From Cytobacillus dafuensis (GTDB taxonomy: Bacteria; Bacillota; Bacilli; Bacillales; Cytobacillaceae), in NCBI RefSeq assembly GCF_007995155.1, contig NZ_CP042593.1, positions 1,344,001-1,408,000 of the forward strand: a stretch of DNA of 64,000 nt. The letters are read 5' to 3'. The position numbers and the translations under genes are program-made. The notes beneath the pieces are model-generated. The model was not told where the DNA came from. It ran no database searches and was given only the letters and a program-made list of their open reading frames with translations. Shown here one piece after another: positions 49,345 through 57,053 of the stretch; positions within the stretch are counted from its first letter, which is position 1; each line of letters begins with the position of its first letter.

Positions 49345-49421
49345 TATTCAACGATCGGGCGCGATTCTGTATTAAGGATTAGCGCTCGTTTTCATTAAAG
49401 GGCCATTTTGTTTGAAATTTA
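49343..49421 (+). repeat. Array junction J7
   Basis: GATATTCAACGATC-GGGCGC-GATTC...GGATTAGCGC-TCGTTTT, then ATTAAAGGGCCATTTTGTTTGAAATTT. Preceded by a half-site TTCAACTACGGGTGC inside the yunG-like stop region. Confidence 0.8.
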
Positions 49422-49432
49422 GGAGTGAAGAA

Positions 49433-49942
49433 ATGAATGATTTTTTTACAGCATTAACTTATATAGATAAAATGATTTATGAGTCGAATCACTTAACTGT
49501 AAAGTCAGTTCAAGAAGAGAAGCAAAATTCTAAGTATGGTGCTGGTACATTTCAATTATCTTCTAAAACAGTTCGATTCAGAGTTGCGAATATAACCCCT
49601 ACCAAAGTAGGGCAGTTTGTTGCGCTTTGGGAAAAGGACGAAAATAATAAAAATCAACCCTACTTATATGAGGAAGCCCCAGATTTATTAGTTATAACTA
49701 CCTTTAAAAATGAAAATGAGTTTGGTCAATTTATTTTTCCAAAAGAAATTCTTTTAAAACAGAACATTCTTAGGTCTACTTCAACAAAGGGTAAAATGGC
49801 AATAAGAGTTTATCCTAGCTGGGATAGTCCGAGTAGTAAACAAGCGATGAAAACTCAAAAATGGCAGTTACCTTATTTTATTGATATGTGTAATCTGAAT
49901 AAATTACCCTTAGAAAAAATAATAGAACTGTATTCTCTTTAA
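49433..49942 (+). CDS. MepB family protein
   Basis: 169 residues from ATG 49433 (AGGAGTG at the right distance; open frame from TTG 49412 is longer). The core KYGAGTFQLSSKTVRFRVAN, TKVGQFVALWEKDEN, NQPYLYEEAPDLLVI and FIFPKEILLKQNIL belong to MepB, named after the third gene of the S. aureus mepRAB efflux operon; its function is not known. Here it stands alone between junctions, without mepA or mepR. Confidence 0.85.
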   Translation: MNDFFTALTYIDKMIYESNHLTVKSVQEEKQNSKYGAGTFQLSSKTVRFRVANITPTKVGQFVALWEKDENNKNQPYLYEEAPDLLVITTFKNENEFGQFIFPKEILLKQNILRSTSTKGKMAIRVYPSWDSPSSKQAMKTQKWQLPYFIDMCNLNKLPLEKIIELYSL

Positions 49943-49944
49943 TC

Positions 49945-50018
49945 CTCTGCAATCGGGCGCTTTCCTAGAGAACAAGGATCAGCGCTTATTTTTATTTTAG
50001 GACCAAATCTGGAATGGG
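49945..50018 (+). repeat. Array junction J8
   Basis: CTCTGCAATC-GGGCGC-TTTCCT...AGGATCAGCGC-TTATTTTTATTTTA-GGACCAAATCTGGAATGG. Confidence 0.75.
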
Positions 50019-50118
50019 GGGGGAAATGGGGAGTTACTCAAGTAAAACATTTTGTTTGAAAAAGGATAATTGTTATTGATCCGGTGAAAATAAGCCTAAA
50101 ATAGTTAGGTTGATGTAA

Positions 50119-50625
50119 ATGAATAAAAAGTTTTCTCATTTATTGTTAATATCAATTATTTTAATTTATGGAGTAAATAATGAAACTTTTTTTGCTAATT
50201 CTGTAAAAGAAGAAAAACCACCTAAAAGCGTTTGTATAGAAGAATCTGAAAAAGAATATCAAGAATTTAATAATAAGGTGTTAAAAGATATTGTTAAAAG
50301 CTTTAACTTAGATTTATCAGAGTATCAAGAATTTATATCTGATGACTTGATGTTAAAAGTAGGGGAGAAGCTTAATGACCATTCTGACAAGATGTCGCTA
50401 CAGTCTTTATTTGTCGGAAGAAGTAATGGTTCAAGGCGCCTATTTTTAAAGAATGGCTTAGAAGGAAAAGAAGGTTATTTTCTTTATAAGAAAATTGATG
50501 GAAACAATGTTAAAAAGAAGTTAAGTAAAATTGGTGAAGTATGGGTCGTTATGTCAGTGGATGAAAAGAAGGCCAAGAAGATTCGAATTAAGCGATTCAA
50601 CTGGGATAAATGCTCTGAAAATTAG
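50119..50625 (+). CDS. Secreted protein of unknown function
   Basis: 168 residues from ATG 50119. Signal peptide (residues 1-~27, cleavage near FFANS), then a Lys/Glu-rich helical mature domain with two Cys (CIEESEKEYQEFNNKVLKDI near the start and KCSEN at the end) that could form a disulphide. No family recognised. Single gene in its unit. Confidence 0.68.
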   Translation: MNKKFSHLLLISIILIYGVNNETFFANSVKEEKPPKSVCIEESEKEYQEFNNKVLKDIVKSFNLDLSEYQEFISDDLMLKVGEKLNDHSDKMSLQSLFVGRSNGSRRLFLKNGLEGKEGYFLYKKIDGNNVKKKLSKIGEVWVVMSVDEKKAKKIRIKRFNWDKCSEN

Positions 50626-50651
50626 AATATACCGGTACATAAATATTTTTT

Positions 50652-50822
50652 CTTATTCAATTAAAGGGTGCAATTCTTGAATAGGAATTGTGTCTTTTTC
50701 AATAATCGGGCCATTTAAAGGAATAAGGCTCCAAAATAAAACTGGATGTTTATGTTAATATTGGTGTGGGATTGTGAAAAAACTTACTTAAACTAAATGG
50801 CAGTTTAGTCGAATAATGGAAT
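50652..50822 (+). repeat. Array junction J9 (full-length)
   Basis: CTTATTC...GAATAAG outer arms (50652-50658 with 50721-50727) enclose GGGTGCAATTC...GAATTGTGTC-TTTTT and AATAATC-GGGCCA. Then AAACTGGATGTTTATGTTAATA, ATTGTGAAAAAACTTACTTAAACTAA-ATGGCAG-TTTAGTCGAATAATGG. Confidence 0.82.
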
Positions 50823-50861
50823 TATCATTTTGGAAGAATAGTCCAGAGGTGGTAATGGTTT

Positions 50862-51221
50862 ATGAAAAGGATAATCATCGTGTTTGTTGGATTACTCTTG
50901 GTAGGATGGAATGGTGTTCCCGAAAATGAATTACTCGAAGAAACTTTATATGCAAGGTATCATACTTATCTTGACCAAAAATATTCAGATTTTATATTGT
51001 GTCCCAGAATTAGAGTCGAAAGAATAAAAGGTGATACTCGCAGACATGTTGCTTTTGCAAGTGCGTTAAATTATGGTTCGCATCATGGTGAGATTCCCTA
51101 CAATAGAATTCATTTTACATTAACTGATACTCCAGAAAAGGGTGTTGTAATCAATAAAGTTACAGTAGAAAAAGGGATTTCGGAAAAAGAAAGTATTATA
51201 CAGTGTAGAAAGAAAAATTAA
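50862..51221 (+). CDS. Secreted DUF3888-like protein
   Basis: 119 residues from ATG 50862. Short signal peptide/anchor, then ELLEETLYARYHTYLDQKYS, FILCPRIRVERIKGDTRRH and ASALNYGSHHGEIPYNRIHF. The same sequence pattern forms the C-terminal domain of the 513-residue protein at 55224 (LLEEALFTRYLYIL, CPKIQIEPIDGDPRRHLIFA, SYSGHHGG-YDKLTF), so the two are homologous. The HHG(G/E)-(I)PY/Y..(I/L)TF end resembles the NPPY-ITF motif of DUF3888. Function unknown; extracytoplasmic. Confidence 0.7.
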   Translation: MKRIIIVFVGLLLVGWNGVPENELLEETLYARYHTYLDQKYSDFILCPRIRVERIKGDTRRHVAFASALNYGSHHGEIPYNRIHFTLTDTPEKGVVINKVTVEKGISEKESIIQCRKKN

Positions 51222-51226
51222 AAAAA

Positions 51227-51260
51227 CTTATTAAGCTAACGGGGGCGTTACTTTAACTAG
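51227..51260 (+). repeat. Array junction J10
   Basis: CTTATTAAGCTAA-CGGGGGC-GTTACTTTAACTAG; left half-site with a decayed right arm. Confidence 0.68.
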
Positions 51261-51311
51261 ATATACTTATGATCAAACTTTTTTTAAAAATCAAACTTAA
51301 ATCTGCTGAAA

Positions 51312-51358
51312 AAGAATCCATTTTGATCATCTTTTTTTAAAAATGGATTCTTCTTATT
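51312..51358 (+). terminator. Terminator after the DUF3888-like gene
   Basis: AAGAATCCATTT (51312-51323) with AAATGGATTCTT (51341-51352), then CTTATTT. Confidence 0.82.
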
Positions 51359-51637
51359 TACCATAAAATACGGGTTTATGAGGAATTTTTAATCAAACTT
51401 TATTTAAAAGCAACCGCAGGACTATATTAAATTAACGTATAACTTTAGTTGAAAAGTATAGATAAAATGAACATGATTTTATCTATCTTAGTTATCAACA
51501 ATATTGTTACTTCATATTTATTGTTTTTTTGCGGTTACTAACAATAATGTCGGTGAACATTAATTGCTGCTTTGAAATAAAGTTGAACTGTTTAAAAAAG
51601 TTATACCTTTTAAAAAAGTAGCTCCGTTATTTAAACT

Positions 51638-51680
51638 GCCAACGCTAAAATATTATTAGTGTTGGCTCTTCTTATTTAAG
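51638..51680 (+). terminator. Second terminator in the 51.2-51.8 kb gap
   Basis: GCCAACGCT (51638-51646) with AGTGTTGGC (51658-51666), then TCTTCTTATTT. The surrounding TTATTTAAACT...TTATTTAAG is junction-like. The 600-base gap has no gene I can support. Confidence 0.7.
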
Positions 51681-51819
51681 TTATGATAAGTGTATATAGG
51701 TTTTGAATATTGAATTATATAATCATTACGATATTCGGAACTTTTGGTAAATGACAGGATAATATTGAGATTAAGTGATACATGATTGTTATGAAATAAT
51801 TTTGGTTGGCGGTGAAGTT

Positions 51820-52398
51820 TTGAAGGAGAAATTCAGTAAATTCATTAGACATGTGTTAGCTAAATTCTACAAAGTTGATGAATTGAACGAGTCTAATTTG
51901 TTAGTGAAATTCATCGGCGTAATTTTTTTAATCTTAGGTTTTGGATATATATTTGGCTTGGTTCATCTTAGTTCTCTAGCTATTTTTAGTTTTTCTTTAT
52001 CAGGTATTTTTTTTATTTTGAGTGATTTATCCAAATACATGGCTGAGGAGTGGGAAATAAAAAAGGCTTTAGGTAACGAGAGATATAAAAAAGTAAGATT
52101 TTTTAAAGGATTGAGATACACCTGTTTATTTTTTGGTGTGTTGTTGTTAATAGGTGGTCCCTATTTGAAAACTGTGTTAGACGAACAATCTCTAGATATT
52201 TTAGGAACTGCTTGTGCATTTATTGTCATAGGTTTAACAGTTATAAAAATCAGCTTAGATAATACAAGAAAGCATTATGATATGTACGATTCTATCATTA
52301 ACGAAACAACTGAAATCTTGAAAGAAGTAGAAAAATATAAAACTAAGTGCGAGCAGCTGGAAAGAGAGTTAGGTGAAATTAAGGGGCGTATAATGTAA
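51820..52398 (+). CDS. Membrane protein with C-terminal coiled coil
   Basis: 192 residues from TTG 51820 (GGCGGTG upstream; the frame is open to GTG 51775). Four hydrophobic segments in two pairs (residues ~25-75 and ~105-160), each followed by charged loops, then a helical coiled coil (ETTEILKEVEKYKTKCEQLE...) of about 40 residues in the cytosol. No family recognised. Confidence 0.62.
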   Translation: MKEKFSKFIRHVLAKFYKVDELNESNLLVKFIGVIFLILGFGYIFGLVHLSSLAIFSFSLSGIFFILSDLSKYMAEEWEIKKALGNERYKKVRFFKGLRYTCLFFGVLLLIGGPYLKTVLDEQSLDILGTACAFIVIGLTVIKISLDNTRKHYDMYDSIINETTEILKEVEKYKTKCEQLERELGEIKGRIM

Positions 52399-52646
52399 GA
52401 AGTGCATTTTTAAAAGATTTTATGGAAATTTATAAGGTGTTAAGTGCACCCCTTTGGGATTTTTAATTATGCTTTTCTTAATTAATCAGCTAGTAGTATG
52501 TCAATATTTTTCAATAAAAATATATTAAATCACATGACATTCTAAAAATAAGCATGCCAAATAACCTTCCGCTAGTTTAATAGGATGGTATTTCCTTGAA
52601 AACTACTATTATTCTTGTGTTTTAAGATAAAAAACTTTTGATAATT
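52399..52646. other. Gene-free stretch
   Basis: AT-rich, no frame with a ribosome site; no junction block recognised. Confidence 0.5.
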
Positions 52647-52796
52647 TTATAATTCCTTATTAAACACAACTAACACAATAATGATCAATATAACAATCAA
52701 TAATTCAACTTTAGAGTACCTTTGATTCTCTTTCTTTTGATTTAGGCGTTTCCTATATTTAGCTTGTATCTTTCGTTGTTTATCATTATTTTTCAT
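52647..52796 (-). CDS. Small basic single-pass membrane protein
   Basis: A 49-residue frame from ATG 52796 with TAAGGAGC seven bases before. The first 30 residues are very basic (KNNDKQRKIQAKYRKRLNQ), then one hydrophobic helix (VELLIVILIIIVLVVF) and NKEL. A good ribosome site and domain logic support it in spite of its size. Function unknown. Confidence 0.6.
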   Translation of the reverse strand: MKNNDKQRKIQAKYRKRLNQKKENQRYSKVELLIVILIIIVLVVFNKEL

Positions 52797-53054
52797 GTTA
52801 GCTCCTTATTATTTACTTTGTATTCAATTTTATTATAAATTCTAAAGTATGTGAATCTTTTATGATTTGTTTACTTGAAGATCTTAAGGAGAAAATAAAC
52901 ACTGATCGTTGCTGTACTGTCTTTTAGCAATAAAAAAATAGACCTCCCTTCGCCTGTAAATTGATGGAGAAGTCTATTCCCTCTTCTTTGATGATTGCTG
53001 CAGCCGAAGGTAATAAGGCTGCTTTTAGCATTAACATGGATATAACATTAGATA

Positions 53055-53092
53055 GGGGTCCCGTCAGGAAAATGCGGATTTACAACGCTAAG
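53055..53092 (+). repeat. Tn3-family 38-bp terminal inverted repeat, left end
   Basis: Begins GGGGTCCCGTCAGGAAAATG and ends ACAACGCTAAG; exactly 38 bases with the family ends GGGG and TAAG. 32 of 38 bases match the oppositely oriented end at 56924-56961. A further partial, inverted copy of the outer 20 bases follows at 53095-53113 and pairs with it. Confidence 0.85.
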
Positions 53093-53157
53093 CCCATTTT
53101 CCTGACGATCCCCCAGTTTTTAACAACGTTATGAAAGTTTCAGTGGTCTTAAAGAAT

Positions 53158-53525
53158 CTAACGAACCATTTTCTCTAAATTAAAACGGTATTCTCCCAGT
53201 AAATTAATATGTTCCCAGCCTAAAGGCGACATATGGTGCAATAAATCTTCATTAAAATTACCTGACCGTTTTTGATATTCAACTGCTTTTGTTAGATGTA
53301 AAGTGTTCAGATACTGATGGCGTTGATGATTATGCTTAAGGCGCTGGCTCTTTGAAACTGATGCTGTATAGTTCTCTCTCTAAGATCTCCTTGTTTTCCA
53401 AAGAAAATAACTCTTGCAAGTCCATTCATGGCTTCTCCTTTATTCAATCCTTTTTGTATTTTCCTTCTTAAAGATTCATCCGAAATGTAATTCAGAATAA
53501 AGATTGTTTTTTCTATTCTGCCCAT
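53158..53525 (-). pseudogene. Tn3-family transposase, C-terminal remnant
   Basis: The reading frame has ILNYISDESLRRKIQKGLNKGE, ARVIFFGKQGDLRERTIQHQ and QRASALSIIINAISI, then a one-base deletion (ATCTGAACA for ATCTGGAACA, ~53306) shifts it. In the other frame NTLHLTKAVEYQ, MSPLGWEHINLLGEYRF follow to a stop at 53158. This is the DDE C-terminal part of Tn3 transposases. About nine tenths of the gene is missing: its 5' side is cut at ~53525 by junction J11. The TIR at 53055 lies 65 bases beyond the stop, the normal place. Confidence 0.9.
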
Positions 53526-53529
53526 CTCA

Positions 53530-53632
53530 CGTATTGAACAACACCTTTAAAAGAAACTGGATATTTATGTTAATACATATATAGGCTTTGTGAATGTACT
53601 TAAGCTGATGAAGCAGGAACTTTATAGAGAAT
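53530..53632 (+). repeat. Array junction J11
   Basis: TTGAACAACACCTTTAAAAGAAACTGG... promoter-like block (53549-53574), TTTGTGAATGTACTTAAGCTGA-TGAAGCAG-GAACTTTATAGAG. It abuts the truncated Tn3 transposase. Confidence 0.75.
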
Positions 53633-53679
53633 CTTAGAATAAGTAGATAAGTAAATAAACCTTTTAAGGAGTGTTATCA

Positions 53680-53892
53680 GTGGCATATTTCTATACATTA
53701 TTCGTTATTTCTGTAATTGGATTTGTTATTTTTCGTATGATTAGGAAAAAATCAGCCCCTACTAATAGATATACGCCATATGATGACATTACATTGGGTA
53801 ACAAAATTTATTTAAAGCAAGATACCCCCATTCAGGATTCCAAACATCTTATTCAATACGAAGAAAAAGTAAAAAATGATAAAACAGTTTAA
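53680..53892 (+). CDS. DUF3951-like small membrane protein
   Basis: 70 residues from GTG 53680, with AAGGAGTG upstream. One N-terminal membrane helix (YFYTLFVISVIGFVIFRMI), then RKKSAPTNRYTPYDDITLG, the pattern of DUF3951 (short Bacillaceae membrane proteins of unknown function), and a polar tail. Single gene in its unit, inside the Tn3-end-bracketed interval. Confidence 0.72.
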   Translation: MAYFYTLFVISVIGFVIFRMIRKKSAPTNRYTPYDDITLGNKIYLKQDTPIQDSKHLIQYEEKVKNDKTV

Positions 53893-53907
53893 AATCTCAA
53901 TTAGCAT

Positions 53908-54068
53908 GTTCTTATTTAACTAAAGGGCGCTTTTCTGAAATAAGGAAAGCGTCTTTCTTCATGAAAAGGGCCAGATTGTTGAATAACACCTAGATATCTA
54001 GGTGAAAGTTTAGTCGAGTTTGTAAACTTTGTACTTAAAGTAACGAGGCAGGTTTGTTCATAAAGGAA
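53908..54068 (+). repeat. Array junction J12 (full-length)
   Basis: CTTATTTAACTAAAGGGCGC-TTTTC...GGAAAGCGTC-TTTCTTCATGAAAAGGGCCAGATTGTTGAATAA: outer arms TTATTTAAC and GTTGAATAA pair. Then TTTGTAAACTTTGTACTTAAAGTAA-CGAGGCAG-GTTTGTTCATAAAGG. The inner 45 bases are nearly identical to J3. Confidence 0.85.
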
Positions 54069-54134
54069 ATGTTATACAAATGTGGAATTAGTATTGTATT
54101 AAAAATAAATATTGGTTAGGGGAGAAGAGATTAA

Positions 54135-54329
54135 GTGGGACGTTACGTTAGTATTTTTCTACTTGCTATCTTAATAACTATTGTCTTAGGTTTGGCATTG
54201 CCTGAATTAGCAATCTTTATATTTGGTCCAGGTGAGTATCTTATCCCGATACTTCTAAGTTTATTTGCTTGTTTTATTATAACCCAATTATTTTATATTA
54301 TTGGGCTGTTGAAGAAACAGAGTCGATAA
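54135..54329 (+). CDS. Small two-helix membrane protein
   Basis: 64 residues from GTG 54135 (GGGGAGAAG upstream). Two hydrophobic helices (FLLAILITIVLGLALPELAI and a second near the end), basic tail KKQSR. No family recognised. Confidence 0.6.
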   Translation: MGRYVSIFLLAILITIVLGLALPELAIFIFGPGEYLIPILLSLFACFIITQLFYIIGLLKKQSR

Positions 54330-54439
54330 CTTATAAGATAAACCTTCTTACCTAAATTGTTTATATTAATATTCAATTTAATCCTATTCTGCACAGACAA
54401 AATGTAAACAAAACCATTATAGAAATTATAAGGTTATTC

Positions 54440-54531
54440 CTTTTGTGAAAAAATGTACTTACACTAACGGGTGCGATTGCTAAACAAGAATAGTCGCTTC
54501 ATGTGTTAACGGTGCAGGATTGTTGAACAAG
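54440..54531 (+). repeat. Array junction J13
   Basis: TTTTGTGAAAAAATGTACTTACACTAA-CGGGTGC-GATTGCTAAACAAGAATAGTCGC, then GTTAACGGTGCAG-GATTGTTGAACAAGC. Confidence 0.75.
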
Positions 54532-54610
54532 CATTGAGTAAAAAACTAACAAAAGATAAAGAACATTACGCAAAGTGAATGTTAAAATATATTAAGAGAA
54601 GGGAGAGATT

Positions 54611-55030
54611 TTGTTGGATAGGAAACCAGCAGGCTTTGGTGTAAGGTTATTAGCGGATTTATTTGACTTTTTCCTTCTTACTATTCCAATTTCTTTGGTG
54701 TTCTTTTATGTAAAAGGAGAATACTCATATGATTGGGCATCGGGGTGGACTTGGCAAGTTATTTACACTTTGTATTTAATGTCAGTACCCATAGTATGGA
54801 GTGGATATATAATAGGTAAACGTATTTTTAAAATAAAGGTAAAACGAACGGATGAAGATAAATTAGCACTTAAAGATATGTTTTTGAGAGAAGTTGTAGG
54901 GAAGTTTATATTAGTGTATTTAACAGTTGGTTTATCTAGTATTGCTAGCGTTTTTATGGTGATATTTAGGGAAGATAAAAGGGCAGTGCACGATTTAATC
55001 GCAGGGACCTATGTTAGTTATGAAAGATAA
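54611..55030 (+). CDS. RDD family membrane protein
   Basis: 139 residues from TTG 54611 (GGGAGAG upstream). Starts DRKPAGFGVRLLADLFDFFL, in which Arg-x4-Asp-x3-Asp is the RDD motif; three membrane segments; ends with the typical DKRAVHDLIAGTYV. RDD proteins are small polytopic membrane proteins, some linked to Na+/H+ antiport; function here unknown. Confidence 0.88.
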   Translation: MLDRKPAGFGVRLLADLFDFFLLTIPISLVFFYVKGEYSYDWASGWTWQVIYTLYLMSVPIVWSGYIIGKRIFKIKVKRTDEDKLALKDMFLREVVGKFILVYLTVGLSSIASVFMVIFREDKRAVHDLIAGTYVSYER

Positions 55031-55158
55031 CATTCGAACGGAACGATTGCTAAATTAGTAGTCGTTTTTTGAATAAACGGGGGCGATAATCCAAGAAGGG
55101 TTTCGCTACTTTTGTTGAAGTATTTTAACTATCGAGGCGGTTTAGTTGAACAAAGGGT
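55030..55158 (+). repeat. Array junction J14
   Basis: ACGATTGCTAAATTAGTAGTCGTTTTTT hairpin, AATAAACGGGGGCGATAATCC...GTTTCGCTAC-TTTTGTTGAAG, then TTTTAACTAT-CGAGGCGG-TTTAGTTGAACAAAGGG. Confidence 0.78.
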
Positions 55159-55223
55159 ACTGATATTCAAGGGAACACCAGGGAACAATAATCTCTAATA
55201 TTAGCTAAATAAAGGGGATTATT

Positions 55224-56765
55224 ATGAAAAAAATATTATTATTTACCATATTGGTATCAGTCATTTTATATCTATCACCAACTTTTACTCACGCTGTTGT
55301 AAAATTAAATAATGACCCAATGAAAATTATCAATGAGTTTTTGCCACCAAAATCAATATTGGTAAGTCATAAAGAACCTAATTCAACTAAACCATATCAG
55401 TTTTATGACTTTAACCAAGATGGACAACAAGAGATTATTATTACTTTTGAAATAAAGGCAAAAGAACAACCAAATCCTTCACAATATGGTGTAATAGTAT
55501 TAAGAAAAGAAAATGAAAGATGGGAAAAATTTTGGGAGACTAAAACACAGGGAATAGGATTAGATTATTCAGGTGTTTTTGATATTACTGGTGATGGTAT
55601 TAAAGAGTTCCTCTTTGGTGTTACAATTGGTGCTTCAGCTGGAAATAAACTAGAGATTATTAAATGGGATAATAATTCTTTAAAGAAGATAGCAGAAGTT
55701 CCTTATCATATGATGGAGCTATTAAGTAATAAGAAAGTTGGTATAGCCGTTTGGCAAAGGTACATTGCTGATACCTATTTTGTAGATGTTCTAAAATGGA
55801 ATGGAAAAAAATTAGTTCTAGATGAAGAACTATACTCTAGTTACTATCCTGTAATTGAAAAATTTTATAACGATAAAATATCAAAAATGGATGCGTGGTT
55901 CTATTGGTATACACTTGCAGATGCTCAAATAAAGGCAAATTTATTTGAAAAAGCTAGGGATTCTATACAGAAAGGAACTACATTAGCAAAGCAATTATCA
56001 TTACCTGATGCAGTAAAAAACTTTGAAAAATTAAGTGATAAGCTGGATAAACCACGGGTTCCTTTTTTGAAACAATTAATGACGCACTCATTAAAGCATT
56101 ATGAGGTTCAAAACATTAAAATTGAAAATGATTCTGGTCAACAGCGTATATTCAGTATCAACGATGGTTTTCAAGAGCGTGTTCTCAGAAAAGTGGTACA
56201 CTGGCTTAATAACTCTAGCCGAGTGAATGGAACAACTGAGGTATCTTTAGAGAAACCATCCAATAAATTGACATTAAAAACGGTAAATGATGAAGTGATT
56301 ACCATTGAACCTGCTTATAAGTGTGTACTTGAAAACAAACGCAAAACCTGTACAGCTAAAGATGGGGAATTAATCATTTCGGAGAATAGCCATAAAGTGC
56401 AAATAAAGTCCCAATCCCTATATGATTGGCTGGTAGTAGGGTGGAGAAAAGAATTGAACGGACCTACTAAAGAAGAATTGCTTGAAGAAGCATTGTTTAC
56501 ACGTTATTTATATATTTTGGGTCCATCTTATTCGGATTTTTTTATGTGTCCAAAAATCCAAATTGAACCCATTGATGGGGACCCAAGGAGACATCTTATT
56601 TTTGCAAGTGCTTTAAGCTATTCAGGACATCACGGTGGAGATTATGATAAACTTACTTTTTCTGTAAGGGATTCTAACCTAGAAGGGTTAAAAGTAACAA
56701 ATGTAAAAATTAAGAAACATATTTCGCAAGAAGAGAGTCAAAAACAATGTCGAAAGTTCGATTAA
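55224..56765 (+). CDS. Large secreted protein with FG-GAP-like repeats and DUF3888-like C-terminus
   Basis: 513 residues from ATG 55224 (AAAGGGGA upstream). Signal peptide to about residue 25 (THA-V). Residues ~50-200 hold FG-GAP/VCBS-like beta-propeller calcium loops (DFNQDGQQEIII, DITGDGIKEFLFGV). A helical middle follows, then a beta domain with two Cys (KCVLENKRKTC). The last ~95 residues match the 119-residue protein at 50862 in full. The largest gene of the array. Probably surface or secreted; function unknown. Confidence 0.78.
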   Translation: MKKILLFTILVSVILYLSPTFTHAVVKLNNDPMKIINEFLPPKSILVSHKEPNSTKPYQFYDFNQDGQQEIIITFEIKAKEQPNPSQYGVIVLRKENERWEKFWETKTQGIGLDYSGVFDITGDGIKEFLFGVTIGASAGNKLEIIKWDNNSLKKIAEVPYHMMELLSNKKVGIAVWQRYIADTYFVDVLKWNGKKLVLDEELYSSYYPVIEKFYNDKISKMDAWFYWYTLADAQIKANLFEKARDSIQKGTTLAKQLSLPDAVKNFEKLSDKLDKPRVPFLKQLMTHSLKHYEVQNIKIENDSGQQRIFSINDGFQERVLRKVVHWLNNSSRVNGTTEVSLEKPSNKLTLKTVNDEVITIEPAYKCVLENKRKTCTAKDGELIISENSHKVQIKSQSLYDWLVVGWRKELNGPTKEELLEEALFTRYLYILGPSYSDFFMCPKIQIEPIDGDPRRHLIFASALSYSGHHGGDYDKLTFSVRDSNLEGLKVTNVKIKKHISQEESQKQCRKFD

Positions 56766-56779
56766 ATATAGTTTATACG

Positions 56780-56862
56780 ACAGAGGCGATTCTTCAAAAT
56801 GAAAACAAGTTTGTGAAGGATTGTACTTACACTAACGGGGTGCTTTAGTTGAACAAAATAAA
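56780..56862 (+). repeat. Array junction J15
   Basis: CAGAGGCGATTCTTC..., GTTTGTGAAGGATTGTACTTACACTAA-CGGGGTGC-TTTAGTTGAACAAAAT. Confidence 0.8.
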
Positions 56863-56923
56863 TAAAAAGATGATTACTTTAAGAAAATGGAAGTCGCCTT
56901 GCCTTTTTTATGTTCAATAATTC

Positions 56924-56961
56924 CTTATCGTTGTAAATCAGCATTTTCCTTACTCTACCCC
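56924..56961 (-). repeat. Tn3-family 38-bp terminal inverted repeat, right end
   Basis: On the minus strand GGGGTAGAGTAAGGAAAATG to ACAACGATAAG, 38 bases, inverted relative to 53055-53092 with six mismatches. Flanks AGATA (left of 53055) and TATAT (right of 56961) do not match, so no clear 5-bp target duplication. Confidence 0.82.
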
Positions 56962-57053
56962 TATATGGTGCATCTTTTCTCTCCTTTCTTTAAAAATAGC
57001 ATAAAAAATACGCCTCCCTCATGTTGGAGAAACGTATAAATTCAAAGTATTTT

